The notes: a model not told the origin generated them from the sequence alone. A stretch of 35,667 nucleotides of DNA from Halobacteriales archaeon (GCA_007118145.1 SKSD01000007.1:1-35667), one strand, 5' to 3'. Counted from the first letter of the stretch, positions 1 through 8,177 are shown. Numbers and translations are program-made.

Positions 1-601
1 AGCAAGGTAGACGTGAATCCCAATCGAATAATCACTTCGTGAAGGCAGCTATCATGCTGCTGTCGAGGGGGCAAGCGGCTACCGGGCGGATGTGATCCCA
101 TCGGGGTAAACCTACCTTTCTCCGAACTGAACACGGGTGGGTTGGTGGGACGCAGAGTGTAATTTGCCTGGAGACTAATTCTCGATGCTGAGATTAGTGC
201 GTTCTTACCTGGCAAAATGTGCACAGGTGATCGTTCTTGACGAGTTGCTTGCGTTCTAGCCGTATGATAATATCCAAACAATTATCTACACACCCCAATT
301 CCGTTATGGTAATCCCAGGAGGGATACACGAATTGATAACTGTAGGCAACCGGACGTATCAACAATCAACTTCAAGCACATCAACTTCGGGTGAAGACGC
401 AATACCCGAACTCGGAAAAGGTACAGGTAAACGCCGAATGAGCGGCCAACTCGGTGACATTCGGCAACGACGAACAATCAGCTATCTGCAACCATCACGA
501 CCACACATGCCAGCCGCCATCATGCGGTGGTCGCTGGGATATCGCGAGGGATTGGAGATAGAACATATTACGAGCAGTACATTATCAAGGAAATTATAAT
601 C
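1..601. other. Upstream non-coding region of the tail-tube operon
   Basis: I find no convincing gene here. The only long plus-strand open frame (237-599) has no recognisable domain, is low in acidic residues for a haloarchaeon and runs into the tail-tube gene, so I treat it as chance. An AT-rich patch around 260-295 could hold a promoter for the operon starting at 602, but no clean TATA box with correct spacing is evident. The base composition is more AT-rich than the genes that follow. Confidence 0.4.
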
Positions 602-1012
602 ATGGCAATAGCACCAGACCCGATACGAGGTAACATATTCAAGGTTGAGATCGACGACGTGGAGGTCGAAGGTTGGCGATATGCCAACATCCCCGCGATC
701 AGCACAGCACCAGAGGACGACGGCTGGGGTGAGAGCGTTCTTCAGCCTCTCGAGATGGAACGGGGCGTCTTGCCGGGTGATACCTACATTCATGACTGGC
801 AAGAGACCATCAGCGACGGTGATGAGGATGCTGGCTTACGGACCGTCGTCGTGACGCTCATAGACCAGGACGGTTCGGATCTCCTCAGGTGGACGTTCGA
901 AGACGCGTGGATCACCTACTATCGGCCACCGCAACTCGATGGCGCCAGTGATGATATCGCCACGGAAAGAATCACGGTGGCATTCGATTCGATGGAACGC
1001 GAGGACCTGTAA
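602..1012 (+). CDS. Phage tail-tube protein, T4 gp19-like family
   Basis: The 136-residue product has the full-length pattern of the gp19-like tail-tube family (tubes of contractile phages and of Afp/PVC-type injection systems). An N-terminal strand containing FKVEIDDVEVEG is followed by the conserved middle block, LEMERGVLPGDTYIHDW at about residues 49-65. The C-terminal block VTLIDQDGSDLLRWTFEDAW then leads into LDGASDDIATERITVAFD, the family's typical ending. The ATG at 602 is chosen because the family begins just before APDP; the longer frame from 527 adds an unrelated leader. The gene heads a three-gene operon, 12 bases before the next start. Family proteins stack as hexameric rings into a tube. 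No sheath, baseplate, spike or ATPase gene lies nearby, so a conventional injection role cannot be claimed. The family call is strong; the function here is open. Confidence 0.88.
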   Translation: MAIAPDPIRGNIFKVEIDDVEVEGWRYANIPAISTAPEDDGWGESVLQPLEMERGVLPGDTYIHDWQETISDGDEDAGLRTVVVTLIDQDGSDLLRWTFEDAWITYYRPPQLDGASDDIATERITVAFDSMEREDL

Positions 1013-1024
1013 TCGGGGTTGATC

Positions 1025-2161
1025 ATGGCAGAAAACACTGACAACCACGGGTATGCGACACCACCCGCAGGCACAGAGAACTGGCACGAACCACTCAACG
1101 CGAACTTCGAGGCACTCGATATCGACGTCGAGTTACGTGACGTGGCAGCGAATCGCGATGACTACGACCCGAAGGATGGGTCGACATTCCTCGAACTTGA
1201 CACTGGGATTATCTACGTAGGTGATGGCGGTAGCTGGACTCCTGCGCTGGCGATGGCGTTTTTCAACGAGGATGGCGAGATCGAGGCGGGTGAACTCTCC
1301 GAACTGTTCGACACTGACCCGGATAACCGCGACAACGGCGACTCAGATGCCCCGAATACCTTCGGTGTCAATGCGCATGCAGTCCACCAGGGTGCCATCG
1401 TCTTCGGTGACTCGACCACGCGTGAGATCTGGTCAGAGCAGATCGATGAGCTTCGATCACAGATGCCGATCTATGCACCGTCGGTCGAGGCAACACAGTC
1501 GGTCACGACCGGCGCAGTAGATGCAACGAGCATCGCTGCGGCCGGTGCCAGCCTCGGCTCACTGAGTGCCACATCGATCAGCGGTGGGGGTCTCTCGGCT
1601 GAGGGAGATCTGATCAGTGGAGAGATCGACAGCGAGGATACCGGCTTCGAGGTGGAGGCAGATGAGATCACCTTCGCCGTCGACTCGGAGTCGCCACTGC
1701 TGACCATCGAATCGGATAAGATCACCTCCGAGGTGGATATTCACGCTCCGGAGATCCACACGACCAGCGCACAGGCAGCCAAGACAGCCATCGAGCCGGT
1801 CGATACAGCTGCGGTGCTCTCGTCAGTCGAGTCACTCTCGGTCCATACCTGGGAGTTCACCGACGGCGATGGTCGACGACACATGGGGCCGATGGCCGGT
1901 GACTTCAGCGCTGCGTTCGGCCTCGGCGATGATGCTGACTCGATCGCGACGGTCGATGCAGACGGTGTGGCACTCGCGGCGATCAAGGGTCTGGCCGACA
2001 GACTGCGTGAGACGAACGAGCGACATGCAGCGACGGTGAAAGAACTCAGCGATCGCCTTGACGAACTCGAGGCAACTAACCGTGTGTTATCACAACGACT
2101 CGATGGTGACGCTGAGACTGAACGCTCCCCTGCATCAATACGGTCGCCAAGCGATGACTGA
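1025..2161 (+). CDS. Fibre-like protein with C-terminal S74 intramolecular chaperone
   Basis: The protein has 378 residues from the ATG at 1025 (a TTG two codons upstream is less likely). Residues 1-80 contain a haloarchaeal-looking N-terminal module (GYATPPAGTENWHEPLNANF, then YVGDGGSW). Residues about 155-247 are Ser/Thr/Ala/Gly-rich with short alternating strands, as in a fibre or beta-helix shaft. Residues 248-325 match the peptidase S74 / endosialidase chaperone domain: S-x4-K (Ser248, Lys253), then IEPVDT, VESLSVHTWEF, HMGPMAGDF and VDADGVALAAIKGL. A coiled coil follows at about 325-360. In phage tail spikes this domain drives trimerisation and then cuts itself off at the Ser. Both the Ser and the Lys are present, so self-cleavage is plausible. 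There is no signal peptide. The gene sits in an operon with the tail-tube gene, as expected for a tail fibre. Confidence 0.85.
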   Translation: MAENTDNHGYATPPAGTENWHEPLNANFEALDIDVELRDVAANRDDYDPKDGSTFLELDTGIIYVGDGGSWTPALAMAFFNEDGEIEAGELSELFDTDPDNRDNGDSDAPNTFGVNAHAVHQGAIVFGDSTTREIWSEQIDELRSQMPIYAPSVEATQSVTTGAVDATSIAAAGASLGSLSATSISGGGLSAEGDLISGEIDSEDTGFEVEADEITFAVDSESPLLTIESDKITSEVDIHAPEIHTTSAQAAKTAIEPVDTAAVLSSVESLSVHTWEFTDGDGRRHMGPMAGDFSAAFGLGDDADSIATVDADGVALAAIKGLADRLRETNERHAATVKELSDRLDELEATNRVLSQRLDGDAETERSPASIRSPSDD

Positions 2162-2501
2162 CCCAAACCCATCAGTAGATGACAGTCAGTCAGATCGCGA
2201 TAGCCGGTTGGTGACGACGCGACGGGTCTTCATCGGTGGGCTCGCGACGTCAGCAACCGTTGGGTCGAGCGTGTCGGTCACGACGGCGAATCAGGGTGTG
2301 GGTGGTCAAGCGGTCGGCTATGGCGAGGGTGGGTACGGCGAGGGTGGCTTCGGTGGTGTGTACCATCCTTGTGAGCAGCGTCGAGATACCGGCCGGCGTG
2401 GCGATAAGGGCAAGTGCCCGCCTGATGACCGACCTGGCTCTGGCAGGGGAGACCCCCCTCGAGATCGCGGACCGGGTGACAGAGACCGAAGCCGTCAGTA
2501 A
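2154..2501 (+). CDS. Small Tat-exported Gly/Arg/Asp-rich protein
   Basis: This protein of 115 residues starts at the ATG that overlaps the end of the S74 gene by 8 bases, suggesting translational coupling. A Tat-type signal is visible at about residues 20-48: TTRRVFIGGLATSATVG, then a small-residue stretch. The mature part has a short tandem Gly repeat (GYGEGGYGEGGFGG) followed by a low-complexity tail rich in Arg, Asp, Pro and Gly with two Cys. I recognise no family. Context makes it an exported accessory of the tail-tube and fibre proteins, which themselves lack signals. Its codon use resembles its neighbours, so it is probably a real gene. Confidence 0.65.
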   Translation: MTDPNPSVDDSQSDRDSRLVTTRRVFIGGLATSATVGSSVSVTTANQGVGGQAVGYGEGGYGEGGFGGVYHPCEQRRDTGRRGDKGKCPPDDRPGSGRGDPPRDRGPGDRDRSRQ

Positions 2502-2516
2502 GACATACGTTACGGT

Positions 2517-2526
2517 TACGTTTTTC
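2517..2526 (+). terminator. T-rich terminator after the tail-tube operon
   Basis: A run of five T followed by CTT lies about 20 bases past the stop at 2501. T-rich stretches are typical archaeal termination signals. There is no strong hairpin. Confidence 0.35.
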
Positions 2527-3093
2527 TTGAGTCAGGTGATCGGCTGGCAACCAATGCTATGTCGAGACCGTGTCTGTTCCCATACCTCGGGTACAGACGA
2601 TACTGGCATGTTGAGACGGTATCGTGCCGAGGAGGACGGAGTCGCTCGCTGACATCATGTCTCCGCTTGGGCTCGTCGATTCCTTCGTAAGCGATGGGCA
2701 GTCCAACGCTATCGCGATACTTAGAACAACGTTGGAACACGCCTCGTGCCATCGACCATACGTTGTTGACGAGGGTAGACTGCAACCGCAAATGGGGTGT
2801 GTTTGGTGTGCTGTCACACACTCGTTTGCATGGTCGTTGCCGACCAACTCCAGTGTTGGCTAGGAGTCTGTGAGGGTAACGGAGGCACCTCGACCACGAA
2901 CACCCCACCGGGGTTGCAAGTGGAGGGCATGGAAGCGTCCCTCTCAGCGAGAAGCTACCCCGAATCTTCCAACGATACGTGTACGAGAATGGCGTATCGC
3001 ATGCTACGACGTCTGGCGACCGATGCGTATCGGTTAAGCAGGTATGTTCGGTAGCGTTGTCTTTACCTCGGATAATCGGCGAAATCGATTCAG
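2527..3093. other. Gene-free region between convergent operons
   Basis: Several short open frames occur on both strands (for example 2516-2908 minus and 2624-2863 plus), but none has acidic haloarchaeal composition or a recognisable domain. The stretch separates the plus-strand tail-tube operon from the converging protease gene. It could be the worn remains of an inserted element, but I cannot identify one. Confidence 0.4.
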
Positions 3094-5682
3094 CTACAAC
3101 ACTCCCATGATATCATCGATGTCAAGCTCTTCGGGTTTACCTCGATAGGCGTGGAGATGGCCATCCTCCGACCCCACGTAGATACTGGCACCATCGATGA
3201 CCGGCTCGCCTCGGGTCATGAGGGGCTCATCGGTCGAAGCGATGATCTCCCCCGGGTTGAGACGCGTATCCACGAGGTGAACCTCGCCATCGAAGGTGCT
3301 GACGATGAGTCGTTCCGGACCGACACCCGGTGCAATCACGCTTGTCTGCACGCCGAAACTCTCGTTGAACACCGGTGTACCGTCAGCCTCGAAGCCGTAG
3401 ACGTTCCCATTGGGCACACCGATGTACACCCTGCCAGTGGTCTCATCGATTGTCGGTTTCGAGCCACTTGAGCCCGGATGGCCTTGGTCCCACACCACGT
3501 CGCCATCGCTTGCATTGAACGCATAGACACGTTCTGCAGAGACATACAGTGTGCCGTCGTGCAGGCTGGGTGAGCTGGGGAGGCGGGTGGAGTGTCGTTC
3601 GGTCTGGTAGTCCCAGACCTGTTCACCATCTTTAACCGAGAGGGCGACGACGCGACCGGCGTTCGTGATGAGGTATACCCTTACGTCATCGGTGACCAGT
3701 TCGGTGTATAGCGGATCACCGAGGTCGATCTCCCATTCCAGCTCACCATCACTCGCATCGACAGCAATGACTCGCCCGTCGTTGGTGCCGAAGATGACCC
3801 GATCCGTGCCCAAAACGGGAACCAATCTGTCTGCGACGACCGGCGAGGAGGTAATCGCACTATCGGTGCTATAGAGCTGATTGACATCCTGGGTCGCGAT
3901 ATCGATAGCATACAACACACCACCCCCACTGCCGACGAACAGGGTATCGTTCCAGCGACATGGCGTCGAGTCTGACAGGGCTCCTGCACGCTTGGCCGCC
4001 CACTGCTCGCTGCCATCATTACGGTCGAGCCCGTAGACGGTCTCTGCAAGGCCCGAGGCGATGACCGTCCCGTTGGCGACGAGTGGTCGGGCGTATTGCA
4101 TGGGGCTTCCGGTATCGAAGGTCCAGTCCTCAGTGAGCTGAACCGGGATTTCTTCGAGGATGTCTCTGGCGACACGCACATTGAGGTAGCCGAAACCAAT
4201 CTCGGTGTTCGTCGCTCCTCCTGGATCCACACTGGAATCGGCGATATCGCGGGCGGCATTGAACAATGCGTCTCGAATCTCTTCCGGCGTCGCTCCGATT
4301 TCCGGATCAGACAATAGCGCGAGTGCACCACCTACGTGGGGCGTTGCCGCAGATGTCCCCCCATACGAGCCCTCTGATAGCGTCACGTGGGTGGGGGCTG
4401 CAAGGTCGATACCTCGACGGCCGTCTACGGTGGGGCCGCGAGAAGAGTACCCAGCGAGATTGTCAAAATCGACATCTACCGCCGCAACGGCGATATGATT
4501 GTCCGCCTGACTCGTCGCTGGTGGCAACATGCTACGCTCTGCCGTGCCGTTGGAGAATTGAAGTTGACCTTGATGTGACATGATGAAGTCGAAGTGTGGC
4601 TCGACTGTGTCATCTAATCGCTCGATCTCGAGATATGCGCTGGGCGACGGGTCACCCGTGACCGAAACGCGTTCGTATGGGGTTTCGTCTGTAGACGAGC
4701 TGTCAATCAAGTTGCCGCCCGTCTCGGCGTCAAAAAGTCGTACCTCGAACTCCCCACCGCTAGCGTCCCAGTCAAGATCCCAATAGACATCGATATCTCC
4801 CGTTACGTCCTCGAAGTCTTCACCGAATCCAGGATGTTTGGTAATTTCAAAGCGCTCGGTCCCTTGGTCATCGTACTCCAGGAGATCGTTGTCATTGGCA
4901 TCGATGAATGGACCGTCCCAATGGTACGTGGTGGCGTTATTCCCTGCGGCTGATGTATAGAGGCGGTCACCGTCGAGGAAATTGTCTTGGATAAGTATAC
5001 TGACATTATCTAAGCCATCGAGTCGACGTCCGCGGTAAGTTTGTGACTGTGTGGCTACATCAACAGGACCCCAACTTGTGTTTTCGTCGGTGATTCGGTG
5101 AATGATGTGCGTCAACGTTCGGTCTCGGGTCGATGCAAGCACAAGATCTGCGTCAGGTGCCATATGGGCAACGACCTCAGCTGAGTTCGTTCCATGGAGG
5201 CCCTCCTCGAAGTCCTCATCATCTTCTTCGTAGAAACTATCATCACCGATGGTGTGAACCACCTGGTCTGCATACACCTCATTATCCAAGTTGAACTCGC
5301 TATCTATGACAGCTATGGTGACGCCCTCACCTGTCAATCCGATTTGATGAAGGAGGTCAGCCTGCGTCGTTGCCACACCACCTGAGGCATCCTCCGGCCC
5401 CTCGTGGAGTGCTATCAATCGAATCGCATGCGAATCGGCGAGGGTAGGAACCATCCCAAGGTTAACCCTGGCGATGACCTCACGATGATAGCTTGACACA
5501 ATCTCGGCCCCTGCTGCCTTGACGTGTCGCTCGACCTGATCAAGGCTGTCTGGCTTGGTCTCGATGCGTATCTCGACCTCATTTGTAACACCAGTACGCT
5601 CCGCATTCCTGACCTGTCTTCGAAGGGGTGAAGTCACTTTCCGGTCGAGGATATCGCGATCGCTTTCTGTTTTATCGGTCAT
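3094..5682 (-). CDS. Subtilisin-like serine protease (S8) fused to a PQQ beta-propeller
   Basis: The ORF gives 862 residues from the ATG at 5682. The next ATG four codons upstream (5694) is possible but less likely. Residues about 35-95 resemble an I9-type inhibitor propeptide. The S8 domain carries Asp127 (AVIDSEF), His163 (LHGTNSAEVV), the oxyanion Asn248 (AAGNN) and Ser444 (GGTSAATPHVGG), so the catalytic set is complete. A beta-rich insertion of about 125 residues lies between Asn and Ser (about 265-390) and looks like a pre-peptidase-type sandwich. From about residue 510 to the end there are PQQ-type propeller repeats (for example VYAFNASDGDVVW and YVGSEDGHLHAY). No Sec or Tat signal is visible, which is unusual for a haloarchaeal subtilase and leaves its location unclear. 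It lies 111 bases downstream of the YadA-like gene on the same strand, so co-transcription is likely. The propeller probably binds a partner or substrate (inference). Confidence 0.88.
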   Translation of the reverse strand: MTDKTESDRDILDRKVTSPLRRQVRNAERTGVTNEVEIRIETKPDSLDQVERHVKAAGAEIVSSYHREVIARVNLGMVPTLADSHAIRLIALHEGPEDASGGVATTQADLLHQIGLTGEGVTIAVIDSEFNLDNEVYADQVVHTIGDDSFYEEDDEDFEEGLHGTNSAEVVAHMAPDADLVLASTRDRTLTHIIHRITDENTSWGPVDVATQSQTYRGRRLDGLDNVSILIQDNFLDGDRLYTSAAGNNATTYHWDGPFIDANDNDLLEYDDQGTERFEITKHPGFGEDFEDVTGDIDVYWDLDWDASGGEFEVRLFDAETGGNLIDSSSTDETPYERVSVTGDPSPSAYLEIERLDDTVEPHFDFIMSHQGQLQFSNGTAERSMLPPATSQADNHIAVAAVDVDFDNLAGYSSRGPTVDGRRGIDLAAPTHVTLSEGSYGGTSAATPHVGGALALLSDPEIGATPEEIRDALFNAARDIADSSVDPGGATNTEIGFGYLNVRVARDILEEIPVQLTEDWTFDTGSPMQYARPLVANGTVIASGLAETVYGLDRNDGSEQWAAKRAGALSDSTPCRWNDTLFVGSGGGVLYAIDIATQDVNQLYSTDSAITSSPVVADRLVPVLGTDRVIFGTNDGRVIAVDASDGELEWEIDLGDPLYTELVTDDVRVYLITNAGRVVALSVKDGEQVWDYQTERHSTRLPSSPSLHDGTLYVSAERVYAFNASDGDVVWDQGHPGSSGSKPTIDETTGRVYIGVPNGNVYGFEADGTPVFNESFGVQTSVIAPGVGPERLIVSTFDGEVHLVDTRLNPGEIIASTDEPLMTRGEPVIDGASIYVGSEDGHLHAYRGKPEELDIDDIMGVL

Positions 5683-5690
5683 AATCCCAC

Positions 5691-5700
5691 CCATCCCCTC
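5691..5700 (-). promoter_or_regulatory. Purine-rich leader motif shared with the YadA-like gene
   Basis: On the minus strand, GAGGGGATGG sits just before the ATG at 5682. Nearly the same string precedes the start at 8112 (see 8120-8130). It could be a translation-enhancing element. It does not match a canonical haloarchaeal Shine-Dalgarno well. Confidence 0.3.
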
Positions 5701-5793
5701 TGCTGCGCATCAGATACGGCCATAATCTTCCCCACGAACGCATCTGTTGTGGTTCGAGCTCAGCCTTATGCCTTGCTGATGCTTGGTAGAGGG

Positions 5794-8112
5794 TCATCGA
5801 TCGTGCACTACCATGGTGTCCTCGTACCCCCTGCGAACGCCCTTGACGGTGTACGAGATGGTGTAATCGTCCGGCCCATCACCCATGTCCTCAACGATGA
5901 TACGTTCGGAACTTCGCTCGACCACCTGTGGGTGGACCGCCTCCGCGGCATATGGCGTGACCTGCACGCAAAGCGGTTCGTCATTGCTGGTGACGAGCGC
6001 GAAATGCTCGGGGAGGTCGATTTCGACGCGGCCATCCTTAAGGTCAGCCACGTCGGTTATCTCGGTTCGTGGTGTTGGGGATTCCACCGCCGTGTAGGCG
6101 ATATTACGTGGCCCATCGGCGGTATCGACAGTTGAGACGAAGTGCTTCGTCCCAGTCGCGAACAGGTTGCCGTCGATCTCGATGTCACCATCAATGACGA
6201 TCGTATCGTCATCGGAATCCGTGAGCGCATGCCCGTTGACATCTAACTCTCCATCGAGGGTAATCGAGTTGTTTGAAAGACTCCCAATCGTGTCCGTCTC
6301 AATCGAGTCTGTCTCAATCATGCCGTCATTGACGATCAGATCACCATCGAGAATGCGAAATCCATTTGTTGCTTGGAACACGACTGAACCCGATCCCCAA
6401 GACCAGGCTTTCTCAGTCGACCAAACGAAGGAATTGTCATGGTCGGCGAGAGCACCCTTGCCGGCTGCAAAAGTGTGGTCACCGGATGCTTCATTGTCCG
6501 ATCCCCCTGGCACGGTCGCGAAGTCACCCGACGCGGTGTTGCCGTCACCGCCACCGATAGCGGCAGATGTCGTCGTTGCCGCGTTCTCATTCCCACCGGC
6601 GATCGTCGATCGAACGCCCGTTGCCTCGTTGAGGCGGCCACCGCCGACGGCCGCCTGGGCGGCTGCCTGGTTGTTCTGCCCACCGGCGACGGTGCCACCG
6701 GACTCATCGACGGTGTTCTCGGCTCCACCACCCACTGTTGCCCAGGTATGAGTTGCCTCATTTGATTGGCCACCACCGATGACCGCATTCAATCCACTCG
6801 TGGTATTGTCGGTACCACCACCGACGGTTGCCCCTTGGGCGCTTGCGACGTTGTCCTTTCCACCCCCAACAGCTGCGTGGTTGTGTTCGACCGCGTTGCT
6901 CTCACCGCCTGCAACCGCACCGTACCCTGCCATGAGCCCCGTATCGGGGCTGTCGACGCTATTTTCCTTCCCACCACCGATGGCCCCCCAGGTGGTTAGT
7001 ACCTCGTTGAGTTCACCACCAGCGATGGTCGACCGGCCACCATCGGTCGTGTTCTCTCGACCACCGCCGATGGCATCCTCGATACCCTCAGCCGAGTTGG
7101 ATTCACCACCTCCGATAGTGGCCGACTCGTTGAGTGCGGTGTTGGCGACACCACCACCGATTGCCGATCGAATACTGGCTGAGTTGTTCGTCCCGCCAGC
7201 AACCGTGGCGAGTGTACTCGCTTCGTTGTCACTTCCACCAGCGATTGTCGCATCAGCGCCGTCTGCCTCATTATCACCTCCACCGGCGATCGTCGAGTGA
7301 TGCCCGCTGGCCAGATTACTCTCACCACCGCCCACCGTGGTGTACGGAAACTCGGCAGTATTCTGTTTGCCACCGGCAATCGTCGAATGCGGCGCGACCG
7401 CCTCGTTACCCTCACCACCACCGATACTAGCGAAAACCCCGTCGAGTGACCCGTCAACACCGGTGGTGTTTCCTTGACCACCACCGATGGCGCCAAAGCT
7501 ATCGTAGCCGACATTGTTCTCCCCACCGACGATACTCGCAAAATCTCCAAATACAATATTGTGACGACCGCCGGCGATGGTTGTTGCCTCAGCGTCAGCA
7601 TCGTTTTCGGAACCTCCGCCGATCGAGGCATCGTTTCCGTCTGCCACGTTACTCTTGCCTCCGGAAACGACAGCTCCCTCGCCAGAGGCGATGTTGCCGT
7701 CAATGGCATCCGCATCAAAGGTATCGCCCCATTCAGCTGTACCAACGAAATCGAGTTGGTCCGTCTCGTCGTTCCATGTGAGATAGCGGCCATCTACACC
7801 AGCCTGTCCGAGGTCGACCCTCAGCGCATTGTCTTCAATGACAAGCCCCACCCCCTCGAAGTCTTGAAGGTCGCTGCTTTCATCATCATCCATCACCGAC
7901 ATATTCAATCCCTTGAGGTTGTACAGTGTGTACTCATCTTGGGCATTGATATGTCGGTTCCAAGTGGATGTTGGATGTCGGTGGCTTGATGCAGTTGCTG
8001 TTCCGGTTCCCACAACCCCGAACGTCCCTAACCCGAGTCCTGCGAGTAGGGCGTTCCGCCGTGATAATGGAAGTATCCCGTCCTGCTCTGGTGTGATCTC
8101 TTCTTCTGACAT
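5794..8112 (-). CDS. Tat-exported YadA-head-like repeat adhesin with phage-fibre C-terminus
   Basis: The 772-residue product starts at the ATG at 8112. A TATA-like box at 8160-8177 puts the upstream ATG at 8154 outside the transcript. The Tat signal lies at about residues 15-42 (PLSRRNALLAGLGLG). Residues about 149-560 hold some 26 repeats of the form [IV]-x-G-G-x-x-N followed by a spacer of 7 to 20 residues, the pattern of trimeric autotransporter (YadA) head repeats that form a left-handed beta-roll. A linker with repeated T-D-S-I/T-D-T-I strands follows at about 585-650. The last 117 residues (656-772) resemble a C-terminal domain of bacterial and phage fibre-like proteins (KHFVSTVD, YTAVESPTP, DLPEHFAL, TVKGVRRG). 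No beta-barrel anchor is present, as expected in a cell without an outer membrane. It is probably a trimeric surface or secreted fibre (inference). Confidence 0.85.
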   Translation of the reverse strand: MSEEEITPEQDGILPLSRRNALLAGLGLGTFGVVGTGTATASSHRHPTSTWNRHINAQDEYTLYNLKGLNMSVMDDDESSDLQDFEGVGLVIEDNALRVDLGQAGVDGRYLTWNDETDQLDFVGTAEWGDTFDADAIDGNIASGEGAVVSGGKSNVADGNDASIGGGSENDADAEATTIAGGRHNIVFGDFASIVGGENNVGYDSFGAIGGGQGNTTGVDGSLDGVFASIGGGEGNEAVAPHSTIAGGKQNTAEFPYTTVGGGESNLASGHHSTIAGGGDNEADGADATIAGGSDNEASTLATVAGGTNNSASIRSAIGGGVANTALNESATIGGGESNSAEGIEDAIGGGRENTTDGGRSTIAGGELNEVLTTWGAIGGGKENSVDSPDTGLMAGYGAVAGGESNAVEHNHAAVGGGKDNVASAQGATVGGGTDNTTSGLNAVIGGGQSNEATHTWATVGGGAENTVDESGGTVAGGQNNQAAAQAAVGGGRLNEATGVRSTIAGGNENAATTTSAAIGGGDGNTASGDFATVPGGSDNEASGDHTFAAGKGALADHDNSFVWSTEKAWSWGSGSVVFQATNGFRILDGDLIVNDGMIETDSIETDTIGSLSNNSITLDGELDVNGHALTDSDDDTIVIDGDIEIDGNLFATGTKHFVSTVDTADGPRNIAYTAVESPTPRTEITDVADLKDGRVEIDLPEHFALVTSNDEPLCVQVTPYAAEAVHPQVVERSSERIIVEDMGDGPDDYTISYTVKGVRRGYEDTMVVHDR
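6475..7668 (-). repeat. About 26 degenerate YadA-head-like coding repeats
   Basis: Within the adhesin gene, a short coding repeat of roughly 42-60 bases recurs. On the plus strand it reads as variants of a motif built from CACCACCGAT or CACCGGCGAT followed by GGT or GTC. The DNA copies diverge while the protein motif is kept, so selection acts on the protein. The copies are old and not a fresh tandem expansion. Confidence 0.8.
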
Positions 8113-8119
8113 GATGTTC

Positions 8120-8130
8120 CCATCCCCCTG
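8120..8130 (-). promoter_or_regulatory. Leader motif before the YadA-like gene
   Basis: On the minus strand, CAGGGGGATGG lies 8-18 bases before the ATG at 8112 and nearly matches the motif before the protease gene at 5691-5700. Confidence 0.3.
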
Positions 8131-8159
8131 ATGAGAATTGACCCGACTTCTCACCCGCT

Positions 8160-8177
8160 GTATATAACCTTATTTAT
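8160..8177 (-). promoter_or_regulatory. TATA-like promoter of the YadA-like gene
   Basis: On the minus strand the sequence ATAAATAAGGTTATATAC gives two overlapping TATA-like boxes. They lie about 50-65 bases before the chosen ATG at 8112. Archaeal spacing places the transcript start near 8135, leaving a short leader that holds the purine-rich motif. Confidence 0.5.

Noticed and set aside
237-599. Plus-strand open frame of 120 codons before the tail-tube gene
   Set aside because: Low acidic content, no domain, poor codon use; it overlaps the longer leader of the tube gene.
602-2501. Complete prophage or full contractile injection system
   Set aside because: Only tube and fibre-like genes are present; no integrase, capsid, terminase, sheath, baseplate or ATPase is seen within the window.
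2516-2908. Minus-strand open frame of 130 codons
   Set aside because: Cys/His/Arg-rich composition unlike haloarchaeal proteins and no recognisable transposase motif.
6475-7668. Possible CRISPR array or satellite because of regular short repeats
   Set aside because: Spacing follows codons, copies are not identical, and all lie in one intact reading frame encoding YadA-like repeats.
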